From positions 134,162-198,161 of the forward strand of contig JAIXQF010000004.1 in the NCBI GenBank assembly GCA_027484085.1: a stretch of DNA of 64,000 nt, in the 5' to 3' direction. This DNA is from Actinomycetales bacterium. Lineage in GTDB: Bacteria > Actinomycetota > Actinomycetes > S36-B12 > UBA5976. Position numbers and translations under genes: made by a program. The notes beneath the pieces are model-generated. The model ran no database searches, was not told the origin of the DNA, and saw nothing but the letters and a program-made list of their open reading frames with translations. The stretch's first letter is position 1. The number at the start of each line of letters is the position of its first letter. Shown here one piece after another: positions 38,025-48,175 of this stretch.

Positions 38025-39736
38025 TGTCAATCATTTTTTCATTCATCCCACTATTGCTAATGGTCGCAATCGTGGTTCTAGTAGTTCGGAAAGTTTCTAA
38101 TAAGGGAATTAAATCGAACTCTTCGGCGCAACCAGTTCGACTATTTTTTCAATATGCGTTAGCTCTTGGATTATTCATCACGTTAACCGTTGGTCTGTCT
38201 GGACTGCTAGGTAGAGTCCTCGGCGCATCAACAGATGTCGTTTCAGATCAAACCTCACTTGCCAGCAATTTAGCGTTTGTCGTAGTCAGCGGGCCACTAC
38301 TGGCCTGGTTAATTATTTGGCTGAAGAGATCAATTGCTGCTAATCCACATGATGCAGCCGGATTCGTTCCAACCTTCTTCGCCACGCTATCTGCAATCAT
38401 TTCACTGCTTACTTTCTTATCTTCGGCGATTGCAGCCGCGTACAACGTAATCGATGGTGACTCAGCCGTTGGATACACCAGCGCACGAGCAATCGTTTGG
38501 GGTATTGCTTTGGTCGCAGTACTGCGGGTTTCGAATGCAGTAATTCCTAAAGACGACTTTCGGATTCAGTACTTTGTTGGATCACTCATTACTGCGATTG
38601 CGGCAATTGTTGGATTGATTAAGGTCTTGAGCAATCTGCTTGCAGAATTGCTTTCGCAGTTAACTGTTTCTGAAACTCAATCACTTGAGATGGTCACAAC
38701 CATTGATCGAGCATTCGATGGCTTCGTAGTTTTGGCGTTTTCAAGTGCACTTTGGTTCTATTACTGGATCAAGAATGCGAACGTAAAGATGAATCAGCCA
38801 ATTTGGCTTCTTTATGTTTTGGTAGCCGGTGTCGGCGGCAGTTTGGTTCTCGGACTTACATCGCTAACCATCACCATTTATCAAACCTTTGTTTGGTTCA
38901 TAGGTAATCCATCTACCCAGGTAGCTGCCGAGCATTTCGATGGCCTTCCGTCAGCTGCAGCCAGTGCAGTCGTTGGCTTGCTCGCTTGGTGGTACCACAA
39001 GTCACTTTTGCCAAATGATTCAGTCAGGTCAGAAACTCAACGAATTTATGAGTACTTGGTTGCAGCTATTGGATTGGTAGCAAGCACGGTCGGATTAGCA
39101 ATCATCATCGTGGCAATAATCGAGTCCTTTAATGTGTCCGTGATCATTGGTGATGATGCTGCAAATACTTTGATTGGTGCGGCAACTGTGATTCTGGTTA
39201 GTGGACCAGTTTGGTGGCGATTCTGGAATCGTATCCAAAGCCTTGTAAAGACTTCCCCAGATCAGGAACTAGCGAGTCCAATTCGAAGAATTTATTTATT
39301 CTTACTATTTGGCGTGGGCGGCATCGCAGCAATCATTTCCTTAATCATTGTTGTGTTCCAAGTGTTTGATGGCATTCTAAGTTCAAACTTTGGTAACAAC
39401 ACCCTTAATGAAATGCGATTTGCACTTGGCATCTTGATCAGTACCGGTGTAGTTGCCACGTATCATTGGGCAATTTTCCGACATGAAAAAGATGTTGAAG
39501 TTGAGTTTGGCACAAAGACAAAATCCGTTGTTTTAGTTGGACCAAGCGATGCGAATTTAATTAATGAGCTAAAGGCTGCCACTGGTGCGCACGTTACACT
39601 TTGGCAACGCACTGACGTCAAGGACATATCCTGGCCGAGCGAAAAAATTATTGAACTAGTTGAGCAAACCGAAGGTGAGCAGCTATTAGTTGTCTTGAGT
39701 TCAACTGGAGTAATTGTAATTCCAGTGGCTCACTAG
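38024..39736 (+). CDS. polytopic membrane protein (DUF5671-like repeats)
   Basis: about 12 hydrophobic segments, internal repeats of RxIYxYLVAAIGL type; ATG overlaps upstream stop (TAATG). Confidence 0.65.
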   Translation: MSIIFSFIPLLLMVAIVVLVVRKVSNKGIKSNSSAQPVRLFFQYALALGLFITLTVGLSGLLGRVLGASTDVVSDQTSLASNLAFVVVSGPLLAWLIIWLKRSIAANPHDAAGFVPTFFATLSAIISLLTFLSSAIAAAYNVIDGDSAVGYTSARAIVWGIALVAVLRVSNAVIPKDDFRIQYFVGSLITAIAAIVGLIKVLSNLLAELLSQLTVSETQSLEMVTTIDRAFDGFVVLAFSSALWFYYWIKNANVKMNQPIWLLYVLVAGVGGSLVLGLTSLTITIYQTFVWFIGNPSTQVAAEHFDGLPSAAASAVVGLLAWWYHKSLLPNDSVRSETQRIYEYLVAAIGLVASTVGLAIIIVAIIESFNVSVIIGDDAANTLIGAATVILVSGPVWWRFWNRIQSLVKTSPDQELASPIRRIYLFLLFGVGGIAAIISLIIVVFQVFDGILSSNFGNNTLNEMRFALGILISTGVVATYHWAIFRHEKDVEVEFGTKTKSVVLVGPSDANLINELKAATGAHVTLWQRTDVKDISWPSEKIIELVEQTEGEQLLVVLSSTGVIVIPVAH

Positions 39737-40326
39737 CCAACTTTGTAAATGTGACCAGTCTTTTTGCCGTTTACTGACTTGGCATAGGCCTTGCCACATG
39801 CCTTAAGTGTTACTTGTTCAAAGCCAACGAAATACGGATGGTAGCCAGTGGCTTCGACCAACACGCTTGGGCTAACTACGTTGATACGAATGTTGCGGGG
39901 CATTTCTATAGCAGCTGCCATTGCAAAGGACTCCAAAGCACCATTCGATAGCGAAGCTACTGCGCCGGTTGGAATTGGTTCTCGCTCGAGGATTCCAGTT
40001 GTTAGCGTGAATGAACCACCATCATTTACATAGTCCAAGCCTTGCCGAACGAGCTCTACTTGTCCCAAAACTTTGTCATTGATACCTGACTGGTAATCAG
40101 CCAACGTCAATTCAGTAATTGATTTAAATGGCACCTTGCCAGTGGCAGATATCACTGCATCAACTTTGCCTACTTTTTGATACATCGCAGCAATTGAGCT
40201 CGGATCAGTTAAGTCAACAGCTACATCACCAGTACGAGAAGCCTGAATGATTTCATTGCCTTCGGATAGTGCGGCAACAGCTCCTGATCCAAGTAGTCCG
40301 TTAGCGCCAACAATAAGAATCTTCAC
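39733..40326 (-). CDS. short-chain dehydrogenase
   Basis: KILIVGANGLLGSGAVAAL; SNGALESFAMAAAIEMPRNIRINVVSPS. Confidence 0.82.
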   Translation of the reverse strand: MKILIVGANGLLGSGAVAALSEGNEIIQASRTGDVAVDLTDPSSIAAMYQKVGKVDAVISATGKVPFKSITELTLADYQSGINDKVLGQVELVRQGLDYVNDGGSFTLTTGILEREPIPTGAVASLSNGALESFAMAAAIEMPRNIRINVVSPSVLVEATGYHPYFVGFEQVTLKACGKAYAKSVNGKKTGHIYKVG

Positions 40327-40420
40327 AATTACTCCTTGGTGTAGTTCAAGTCTTCTGAGTCTAGGGCAGGGTTGTGGATAAAGAATCGGCTTCCTTGATA
40401 CAAGTAATTACCGTTAGGGA

Positions 40421-40882
40421 ATGCAAAATCTCCTTCCATTATTGGTTTTCGCTGGTTTTGGGTCTGTCCTATCGGCAATTGACCTCAAGACTCACCGGCT
40501 ACCTAACCGCCTGGTCGGTTTCTTCGCTGTGACTCAATTACTGACACTCCTGGTACTCAACCTGAGCGAAAAGAAACCAGTCACCCATTCACTTTTAGTA
40601 GCTGGGGCTACTACCGGGACCTATCTGGTTCTGTTTGCAATTAGTAAAGGCTCCCTAGGAATGGGCGATGTAAAGTTTGCGTTTCCTTTGGGCCTATCAA
40701 TTGGTTGGTTTTGCCCTGACTTATGGCTGGTAGCTATTTTCATCTCCTTCTGTTTGGCGGGGATTGTCGCCGCCCTGGGATTGGCAATGAAGCGAATTAC
40801 GCCAAGTTCTCAAATAGCGTTTGGGCCATATATGTTCTTTGGCTCATTATCGGTCTGCGCATTTTCGATTTTGTCTCGCTAG
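40421..40882 (+). CDS. prepilin peptidase-like A24 protein
   Basis: SAIDLKTHRLPNRLV and GSLGMGDVKFAFPLG aspartyl motifs. Confidence 0.85.
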   Translation: MQNLLPLLVFAGFGSVLSAIDLKTHRLPNRLVGFFAVTQLLTLLVLNLSEKKPVTHSLLVAGATTGTYLVLFAISKGSLGMGDVKFAFPLGLSIGWFCPDLWLVAIFISFCLAGIVAALGLAMKRITPSSQIAFGPYMFFGSLSVCAFSILSR

Positions 40883-40931
40883 AACAACAATTACTGAAAC
40901 AATATGGAATCTAGACCTAGGAGATTTCGTA

Positions 40932-42227
40932 ATGAGCAGCAAGTGTGACGCAGTTGTAATTGGCGCCGGTGTAATTGGGTCGTCTGTTGCCTATGAACTT
41001 GCTCGAAAAGGACTTTCAGTGATTGTGGTTGATAAAGCTGCAGCACCTGGACTTGGTTCCACCAGTTCATCAAGCGCGGTGATCAGATTCAACTATTCAA
41101 CTTACGATGCTGTCGCACTTTCTTGGGAAGCATTTCAATGCTGGAAAAATTGGAGCAGTCATCTAAATGCGCCAGCGGACGAAGTGATTGCCGAGGTTCG
41201 CAATATCGGAGTAATGATGGTGAAGGTTCCAGTTGTTTCGATCCCACTTACTCAAAGACTGTTTACTGAAGTTGGCATTGAACATGAAGTTGTTGATGCG
41301 AAGCGAATGCAAGAGATTGTTCCAGGAATCGATACTGGAAAGTATTGGCCACCCAAAAAAATCAATGATGAGGAATTTTGGGAAGATGCCAAAGATTCAA
41401 TTGAGGCCATGTACACACCAGAAGGTGGTTACATAAACGACCCGCTGCTGGCCACAGTTAACTTAGCCAATGCCGCAATGCGTCTTGGTGTGGAATTCAA
41501 ATTCAAGAAACAAGTTGTGGAGATCCTCAAGTCTGATGGGCGCATTTGTGGCGTTGAATTAAATGATGGAGAGCAAATCGAAAGCCCGATAGTCGTAAAC
41601 GTTGCTGGTCCATGGGCCAGCAGAATCAATGAGCTAGCGGGAGTTGGCTCCGACTTCACGGTTTCTGTGCGTCCAATGCGACAGGAAGTCCATCACGTAG
41701 CAGCACCAGAGCAATTTGATAGAAATCCGATCATTGGCGATTTAGATTTGGGTGTTTACATTCGCCCTGAATCAGGCCATGCATTCTTAGTTGGTGGCAC
41801 TGAACCTGAGTGTGATGAATTTCAATGGGTTGAAGATCCTGACAATGTAAATATGGTTCGCACCCAAGAGTTATTCGATGCGCAAGTTACTCGCGCAGCT
41901 CGTAGATTGCCAGACCTAAAGGTCCCATCGAGTGCCAGTGGTGTGGTTGGAGTTTATGACGTTTCCTCGGACTGGACTCCGATCTATGACAAGAGTGAAT
42001 TACCTGGTTACTACATGGCAATTGGTAGCAGTGGCAATCAATTCAAGAACGCGCCAACTGCCGGACGATTAATGGCAGAACTAATAACTGCAGTGGAAGC
42101 CGGGCATGATCACGACGCTGATCCCGTGGTCTATCGCACCGAACACACGCATCAAGACATCAACCTAGGAACCTTCTCGCGCAAGCGTGCCCTGAATGAA
42201 AATTCATCCGGCACCGTGATGGGCTAA
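40932..42227 (+). CDS. FAD-dependent oxidoreductase (sarcosine oxidase beta / DAAO family)
   Basis: AVVIGAGVIGSSVAYELARKGLSVIVVDK; ATG at 40932. Confidence 0.85.
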   Translation: MSSKCDAVVIGAGVIGSSVAYELARKGLSVIVVDKAAAPGLGSTSSSSAVIRFNYSTYDAVALSWEAFQCWKNWSSHLNAPADEVIAEVRNIGVMMVKVPVVSIPLTQRLFTEVGIEHEVVDAKRMQEIVPGIDTGKYWPPKKINDEEFWEDAKDSIEAMYTPEGGYINDPLLATVNLANAAMRLGVEFKFKKQVVEILKSDGRICGVELNDGEQIESPIVVNVAGPWASRINELAGVGSDFTVSVRPMRQEVHHVAAPEQFDRNPIIGDLDLGVYIRPESGHAFLVGGTEPECDEFQWVEDPDNVNMVRTQELFDAQVTRAARRLPDLKVPSSASGVVGVYDVSSDWTPIYDKSELPGYYMAIGSSGNQFKNAPTAGRLMAELITAVEAGHDHDADPVVYRTEHTHQDINLGTFSRKRALNENSSGTVMG

Positions 42228-43312
42228 CTGTTTAGTGCTTCGATCGCACCTCGGCGAGTCACTGCAAGACCAAGTTGAGTTAAAGCCACAGTCGCTTCAC
42301 CCATGGTGCTTTTCTCACCTGCAGCAGCCCCAAGTTGTTGACCACTCAAATTTCTATGGTGAATTGATTCCATAATTACCGCGAGCTTGAAACAGGCAAG
42401 CGCAACACATTCATCTAAGTGAGAAATATCTAGGCCAGTTTGTGAAACGTAGCGATCCAAGACTTGCTGTCTGGACCAAAAACCTGGACCACTCGTTACG
42501 TCTTCTGCAACTGGAATCTTCTTGCGCAAGGTATCGGTGGCTTGACTCCAATAGACAAGTGAAATCGCGAGGTCAGAAATTGGATCACCAAGTGTCGACA
42601 TTTCCCAATCCAGTACCGCAACGATTTCACTCTTACTGCTTGCAAGAATCACATTGTCGATTCGATAATCGCCATGGACAATTGAGCTTGGTAGAGATTC
42701 AGGAACTTTTGCAATCGCTGCTTCTAGCCAAGCGTGGAGAGTTTCGATCTCCGGAAGTTCGCGAGTCTTAGTAATCTGCCACTGTTCACCCCAGCGTTTA
42801 ACTTGTCGCTGTAAGTAGCCAGTTGGTTTTCCAAGTTGATCTAAGCCAGCAGCAACAGGGTCAACAGCATGCAATCTCGCCAAAGTATCTACGAGTTCTT
42901 GTGAGATCTCACCGGCTTGCTGCTCAGAGAGAATTGAAGCGGTCTGGGCAGACTCAATTACTCGACCATCAACAAAATCCATCATCATGAATTTGGCACC
43001 GATAACAGATTCATCTTCGCAATACCCTCGGGTTGCTGGCGTTGGGAATGAAACTTTATTCAGTCCAGAAAGTACGCGAAATTCTCGACCCATGTCATGC
43101 GCAGAAGGCATGATGTGACCAAGTGGCGGTCTGCGAAGGACCCAACTCGAACCACTTGCGTCCGTGAGTTTGTAAGAAACATTCGAGCGACCGCCAGCAA
43201 GCAACGTTGCTTCAACTTGGTTAGAACTGTCGAATCCAGTGATGTTTTCTTGCATCCATTTGGAAAGCGATGCTAATCGCAATCCTGGCGGATCAGAAAC
43301 TTGATTTGTCAC
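42224..43312 (-). CDS. APH-type phosphotransferase (acyl-CoA dehydrogenase-associated)
   Basis: IVHGDYRIDNVI and AVLDWEMSTLGDPISDLA. Confidence 0.88.
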   Translation of the reverse strand: MTNQVSDPPGLRLASLSKWMQENITGFDSSNQVEATLLAGGRSNVSYKLTDASGSSWVLRRPPLGHIMPSAHDMGREFRVLSGLNKVSFPTPATRGYCEDESVIGAKFMMMDFVDGRVIESAQTASILSEQQAGEISQELVDTLARLHAVDPVAAGLDQLGKPTGYLQRQVKRWGEQWQITKTRELPEIETLHAWLEAAIAKVPESLPSSIVHGDYRIDNVILASSKSEIVAVLDWEMSTLGDPISDLAISLVYWSQATDTLRKKIPVAEDVTSGPGFWSRQQVLDRYVSQTGLDISHLDECVALACFKLAVIMESIHHRNLSGQQLGAAAGEKSTMGEATVALTQLGLAVTRRGAIEALNS

Positions 43313-44502
43313 GCCCAGTCTCCAGGCAACTTGCCTGCCTGTGAATGGCGAACTGAACGACGCGAGATTGACCAGCGATGTACTTCTGATGGGCCATCGT
43401 AAATTCGAAATGGTCTAATGTCTCGGAAAATTTGTGCGATCGGTAGCTCGCTCGAAGTACCTTTAGCGCCACAAAGTTGCATCGAGCGATCCACGATTCT
43501 AAAAGTTGCTTCAGCTACGAAAGTCTTTGCAATTGAAGTTTCAGCTCGGGCTGGCAAGCCTTGATCCAGTACCCAAGCAGCTCGGTGGATAAGGGCTCGA
43601 CAGGCAGAAATATCAATTTCATTGTCTGCAATCATTTGCTGTGCCATTCCCAAGGAAGCCAACTCAGTGCCAAACATTGGACGATTAGCAGCGTAATCAA
43701 CTGCAGATTCATGTGCCCTACGCGCCGCACCTAGCCAACGCATACAGTGTGTTAAGCGTGCTGGGCCTAATCGAACTTGGGCATTAACAAAGCCTTCGTC
43801 AACTTGTCCGAGAACGGCATCATTTGAAACTTCACAATTTGAAAAGTCGACAACTCCATGTCCACCCGTGAATGCACTATCCAAGGTGTCAAGACTGCGA
43901 ACCACCTTCATACCTGGGTTATCAGCATCGACCAAGAACATGGTGGCGCCACCAGAGGTTTTGGCCATAACAATTGAGAACCCCGAGCCATCGGCGCCAG
44001 TGATTAACCACTTATTTCCATTGATTACCCAACCTGAGTTGGTTTTCTCGGCAACAGTGGAAAGTAGATTTGGATCAGCGCCAGCGCCCGGACTTGGCTC
44101 GGTCATTGCAAACGAAGATCTAATCTCGCCGCGGGATAGCGGTGCAAGGTACTTGTCACGTTGGTCGGGCGTTGCGATTTTGTTGAGCAACAAAATGTTG
44201 CCCTCATCTGGAGCTGCACAGTTAAGTGCAGTTGGTCCAAGCAAACTTCGTCCTGATTCCTCAAGGATTACGGCTTGTGCTACATGGTTAAATCCATGCC
44301 CACCAAATTCTTTAGGAGCTGTGGGAGCAAAAACTTTTGCATTTCGCGCTTTCTCTTGCAAAATTACACGAAGTTCAGGATTGATGCCGTGAGAATTTGG
44401 ATTTAACTCTGGTTCGTGCTGGATAACTTCGGAGTTAATAAAGTTGCGAACACGCAATGCAAATTCTTTTACTTGGGGATCTTGATCAAACTCATAGCTC
44501 AT
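43309..44502 (-). CDS. acyl-CoA dehydrogenase
   Basis: FAMTEPSPGAGADP, RSMQLCGAKGTSSELPIAQIFRDIR. Confidence 0.92.
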   Translation of the reverse strand: MSYEFDQDPQVKEFALRVRNFINSEVIQHEPELNPNSHGINPELRVILQEKARNAKVFAPTAPKEFGGHGFNHVAQAVILEESGRSLLGPTALNCAAPDEGNILLLNKIATPDQRDKYLAPLSRGEIRSSFAMTEPSPGAGADPNLLSTVAEKTNSGWVINGNKWLITGADGSGFSIVMAKTSGGATMFLVDADNPGMKVVRSLDTLDSAFTGGHGVVDFSNCEVSNDAVLGQVDEGFVNAQVRLGPARLTHCMRWLGAARRAHESAVDYAANRPMFGTELASLGMAQQMIADNEIDISACRALIHRAAWVLDQGLPARAETSIAKTFVAEATFRIVDRSMQLCGAKGTSSELPIAQIFRDIRPFRIYDGPSEVHRWSISRRSVRHSQAGKLPGDWA

Positions 44503-44594
44503 GTGAGGAATCCATAACAATAGTTTTCGTATTCATAATTCTATCTTCCGTTATGCTTTGATTTGTAACTTCTCAAATAATAGGGCTGTTCGAA

Positions 44595-45242
44595 ATGACT
44601 GATTCGTCACCAAAAGGTTCACTAACCTTTGAAGCCCTGACCTTACTTCGGGACGAAATCATTCAGGGCAAGATCCGGCCAAATGAAAGATTGATTGCAG
44701 TCGATCTGGCTGAGCGCCTTAGAACATCTCGCACTCCAATTCGTGAAGCACTCCAACTCTTAGAAGCCGAAGGTTTAGTCGTTGCAGCTAAACGCGGTTA
44801 TGTTGTGCGCGAGCACACTCGTGACGAAATAGTTGAGATTTATGAAGTCCGGGCCAGCTTGGAAGGTATGGCAGCTCGCCTTGCTGCTCAGAAATCAGGC
44901 ACTGCGGCCTATAAAGAAATTGAAAGTATTGGCGCTCATAAAGATTCACTAATCACGTCGAATGATCGAGATCTAATTGTTGACTTGAACGATCGATTCC
45001 ATGCGGCAATCTTCACCGCATGCGGTAACTCTCGTTTGGAGAGAATCAACCGAAGCAATAGCAAGCACTTTTTCAACCATCGCATTGCTGAGATGTACTC
45101 CAAGGAAGAGACAAAGCTTTCAATCAAAGGACATGCAGCAATTCTTAAGGCGATTAAGAATCATGATCCTGATGATGCAGAAACCCAAGCCCAGCAGCAT
45201 GTATTTGATGCGCTCGAAGTTACTTTGCTAAAACTGCGCTAA
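44595..45242 (+). CDS. GntR-family transcriptional regulator (FCD type)
   Basis: LRTSRTPIREALQLLEAEGLV wHTH; FCD C-terminus. Confidence 0.92.
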   Translation: MTDSSPKGSLTFEALTLLRDEIIQGKIRPNERLIAVDLAERLRTSRTPIREALQLLEAEGLVVAAKRGYVVREHTRDEIVEIYEVRASLEGMAARLAAQKSGTAAYKEIESIGAHKDSLITSNDRDLIVDLNDRFHAAIFTACGNSRLERINRSNSKHFFNHRIAEMYSKEETKLSIKGHAAILKAIKNHDPDDAETQAQQHVFDALEVTLLKLR

Positions 45243-45249
45243 CGATTGA

Positions 45250-46005
45250 TTAGGTGTTTCCGTTTATGGTGATGCCACCATCTACGGTAATTGTTTGCCC
45301 TGTGATGTAACTGGAGTCCGAAGACATTAAGAATTTAACTACAGTCGCAATTTCATGTGGTTCGGCTAGACGCTTTTGTGGAATTCGTGACGTTAGTGCC
45401 GCTTCCGAAAGTCGGCCGTCCTTTATTCCGCCTGCAACCATTTCAGTTCTGGTCCACCCAGGTGCAACTGCATTTACCCTGATATCTCGATCGGCCCATT
45501 CCAAACCAAGGGTTCGGGTTAAACCTTCAAGCCCGGCCTTAGCTGCGGTGTATCCAGCCCGTCCTGCGATTCCAACGCTGCCTGCAATTGAGCCGACATT
45601 CACTATAGTTGCGCCTTGTGATTTTTCTAGATCCGTAAATGCTGCTTGGCTACACCTAAAGACACCACTTAGATCGGTATCAATCACTGTCTCCCAGTCC
45701 GCTTCACTCAACACTTCAGATTCATCGCGAATGATCACACCTGCGCAATTGATTAATGAATCAAGGCTTCCGAATTCATTTCGAGTGTCATCGATTACGG
45801 AATCAATAGATGCTCTATCTCGCACATCCATAACTCGGCCAATTGCGTTGCCGGGACCTTTACCTAAACCGGAAACTGCAGAATCAATTGCTTGGGCATC
45901 ACGGCCAGTGATTACAACATTCCAGCCATCAGCAATTAGTTGCTGACTAATTGCTAGCCCGATTCCTTTTGCGCCGCCTGTTACTAGTGCAGTCTTCATA
46001 CTCAA
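45250..46005 (-). CDS. SDR-family oxidoreductase
   Basis: ALVTGGAKGIGLAIS, YTAAKAGLEGLTR, SDSSYITGQTITVDGG. Confidence 0.92.
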   Translation of the reverse strand: MSMKTALVTGGAKGIGLAISQQLIADGWNVVITGRDAQAIDSAVSGLGKGPGNAIGRVMDVRDRASIDSVIDDTRNEFGSLDSLINCAGVIIRDESEVLSEADWETVIDTDLSGVFRCSQAAFTDLEKSQGATIVNVGSIAGSVGIAGRAGYTAAKAGLEGLTRTLGLEWADRDIRVNAVAPGWTRTEMVAGGIKDGRLSEAALTSRIPQKRLAEPHEIATVVKFLMSSDSSYITGQTITVDGGITINGNT

Positions 46006-47265
46006 CTACTTGCGGTAAGTGCGAACGACAAATGGTTCCATGTCGATTTCAGGTTTGCGCCCAGCAATGATGTCAACAATTGCAGCGCTGGATCCACTAG
46101 ACATAGTCCAGCCCATGTGACCATGACCGGTGTTGTAGAACAAGTTTTTGTGCTTCTTGCCTTTACCAATGATTGGAGGACCATCCGGTGTCATCGGACG
46201 TAGTCCAGCAGTCATTGAGCCGCCATCCCAGTCAGCAGCATCTGGCCAAAGTTCTTTCGCGGTGCTGCGAATTGCCGCAAAATCTTCTGGCTTATGAGAG
46301 CGATCGAAACCAGAGAACTGTGCTGTGGAAGACATGCGCAACTGATCACCCATAGGCGACCAAGCAACTAAAGTTTTTTCGTCAACGCCACCTAGTTCCG
46401 GAGCCTTTGATTTGTCCTTAATGTCAAAGGTCATCGAGAAACCTTTGGCTGGATAAACCGGAAGATCTTGTCCAACTGTGCGAGACAGTTTTGGACTCCA
46501 AACACCCATTGCCAGCACGTAGTTATCAGCTGTCAATAGTCCTTGATCTGTTTGCAAGCCAGTGATTCGATCGCCATCTGCAATGAATGACTTCGCAGTA
46601 ACGCCAAGTTTGAATTCGACGCCCTTACTGATTAGAAGTTCCGTGAGTTTACGGGTGAACAATTCGGAGTTACCGCTGCCATCGTTAGGTGCGTGGATTG
46701 CACCAGCAAGTTGAACGGTGGCATTTCCAAATGCGGGATCAACGGCAGCCAATCCCTTCATATCTAATTGTTCAAGTTTCTGACCATTGTCAGTAAGCAG
46801 CTTCATCTTGCCCATACCAAGCTCGAGTTCTGCTGCATCGCGATACAAGTAAAGCAATCCCTTATCGATGCCTTGGTAATCAATTCCTTCAGCTAAGGCA
46901 ATTTCATCAAGTTTCGTTTGGCTGTAATCACACAAATGCATTTTCGCCAAAGTATTGATTGCCGCACGCTCTGTTGTGCATTCGCGCATGAACTGTAAAC
47001 CCCACCATAAGAACCTTGGGTTCAATGTGGGCTTAACTCGAATCGAAGTCTTTTCGCCGAATAGCGACTTAACTAGCATCTTGGGTGCAGCTGGTGATGC
47101 CCAAGCAAAGCAGTGCCCAGGTGCAATCAAACCCGCATTCACAGCAGTTGCTTCAGATCCAACTTTCGAAGCTTTGTCGACTACGACTACTTCATGACCT
47201 TCTTTAACTAAGTAGTAAGCAGTTGTAACACCAACAACGCCACCACCAACAACGATTGTGCGCAC
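46006..47265 (-). CDS. dadA: D-amino acid dehydrogenase (small-subunit type)
   Basis: TIVVGGGVVGVTTAYYLVKEGHEVVVVDK, GLRPMTPDGPPIIG, NTGHGHMGWTMSSGS. Confidence 0.93.
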   Translation of the reverse strand: MRTIVVGGGVVGVTTAYYLVKEGHEVVVVDKASKVGSEATAVNAGLIAPGHCFAWASPAAPKMLVKSLFGEKTSIRVKPTLNPRFLWWGLQFMRECTTERAAINTLAKMHLCDYSQTKLDEIALAEGIDYQGIDKGLLYLYRDAAELELGMGKMKLLTDNGQKLEQLDMKGLAAVDPAFGNATVQLAGAIHAPNDGSGNSELFTRKLTELLISKGVEFKLGVTAKSFIADGDRITGLQTDQGLLTADNYVLAMGVWSPKLSRTVGQDLPVYPAKGFSMTFDIKDKSKAPELGGVDEKTLVAWSPMGDQLRMSSTAQFSGFDRSHKPEDFAAIRSTAKELWPDAADWDGGSMTAGLRPMTPDGPPIIGKGKKHKNLFYNTGHGHMGWTMSSGSSAAIVDIIAGRKPEIDMEPFVVRTYRK

Positions 47266-47300
47266 CAGAATCTCCTTGAGGTTTAACTAACGACAGTCTT

Positions 47301-48035
47301 TCAGCAAATTCCCTGATAGTCACGAGGAACCGTTGCGTTATAGACATAAGTAATGAAATTTGCCCAATCAAAGACAGGCAAACCCGTAGCTGCTTCGATG
47401 GCCTTGCTATACGGTGGCAGATCGCTGCATTCCAGCATAAATGCCCGAATTTTTGGATCGCGTTTCAAAACATCTTTGGCTGCTTGAACCACTTCGGCTC
47501 GCATCTTGTCTTCATCAAGAGTTCCAAGTTCTTTCAAGATCACATCGTTGAAATGTGAATAAGTTTCCATGCCTTGCACAGTTAAGCGCGAGCTGTCGCT
47601 AATTCCAGCACCAGCTAAGAGTTCGTCGGTTAGAGATGCTGAGTTTGCAGTCAAAACGCCAATGTTGTGATCTTTGCCGAACATGTTTAGCAACATTGGA
47701 ATTTGTACCAAGCTAGTTAAGAAAACGGGGATGTTAACTTGGCTGGCAACTTCTTCCTGGAACGAAGCCATAAATCCGCAGTTACCTGTGATTGCCCGAA
47801 CGCCTTCGGCCTCGAGCTTCTTTGCAGCAGCAACCATGATGCTGGAATAGCTTTCACCATTGCCACGCAAGACGTCGGCACCTGATACGCCTTTCACAGA
47901 TTCGTAGCGCACTGGAAACGGAAAGGTCCCGGCATTGTTTAGATCACCAGGAATGAATGGAATGTGCCACTCGGCACAAAGCATCCCAATTGCGTACCCA
48001 TAGGCAACCTGTCCGGCTCTGGCTTGGTAGATCAT
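47301..48035 (-). CDS. aspartate/glutamate racemase superfamily protein
   Basis: TGNCGFMASFQ, SLVQIPMLL, AFMLECSDLPPY motifs. Confidence 0.75.
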   Translation of the reverse strand: MIYQARAGQVAYGYAIGMLCAEWHIPFIPGDLNNAGTFPFPVRYESVKGVSGADVLRGNGESYSSIMVAAAKKLEAEGVRAITGNCGFMASFQEEVASQVNIPVFLTSLVQIPMLLNMFGKDHNIGVLTANSASLTDELLAGAGISDSSRLTVQGMETYSHFNDVILKELGTLDEDKMRAEVVQAAKDVLKRDPKIRAFMLECSDLPPYSKAIEAATGLPVFDWANFITYVYNATVPRDYQGIC

Positions 48036-48175
48036 ATGAGTCCCTATTTGATTCGAGATTCGAGAGAATCTGTATGCATTAGTGCATGCACTAATCATTC
48101 TTTGCCCAGAAAGTCCCTAAGTCAAGCCTGTTTTGCCACTTGCCAATGCTGGGCGCAGCGTGGAAGAGTGCAATC

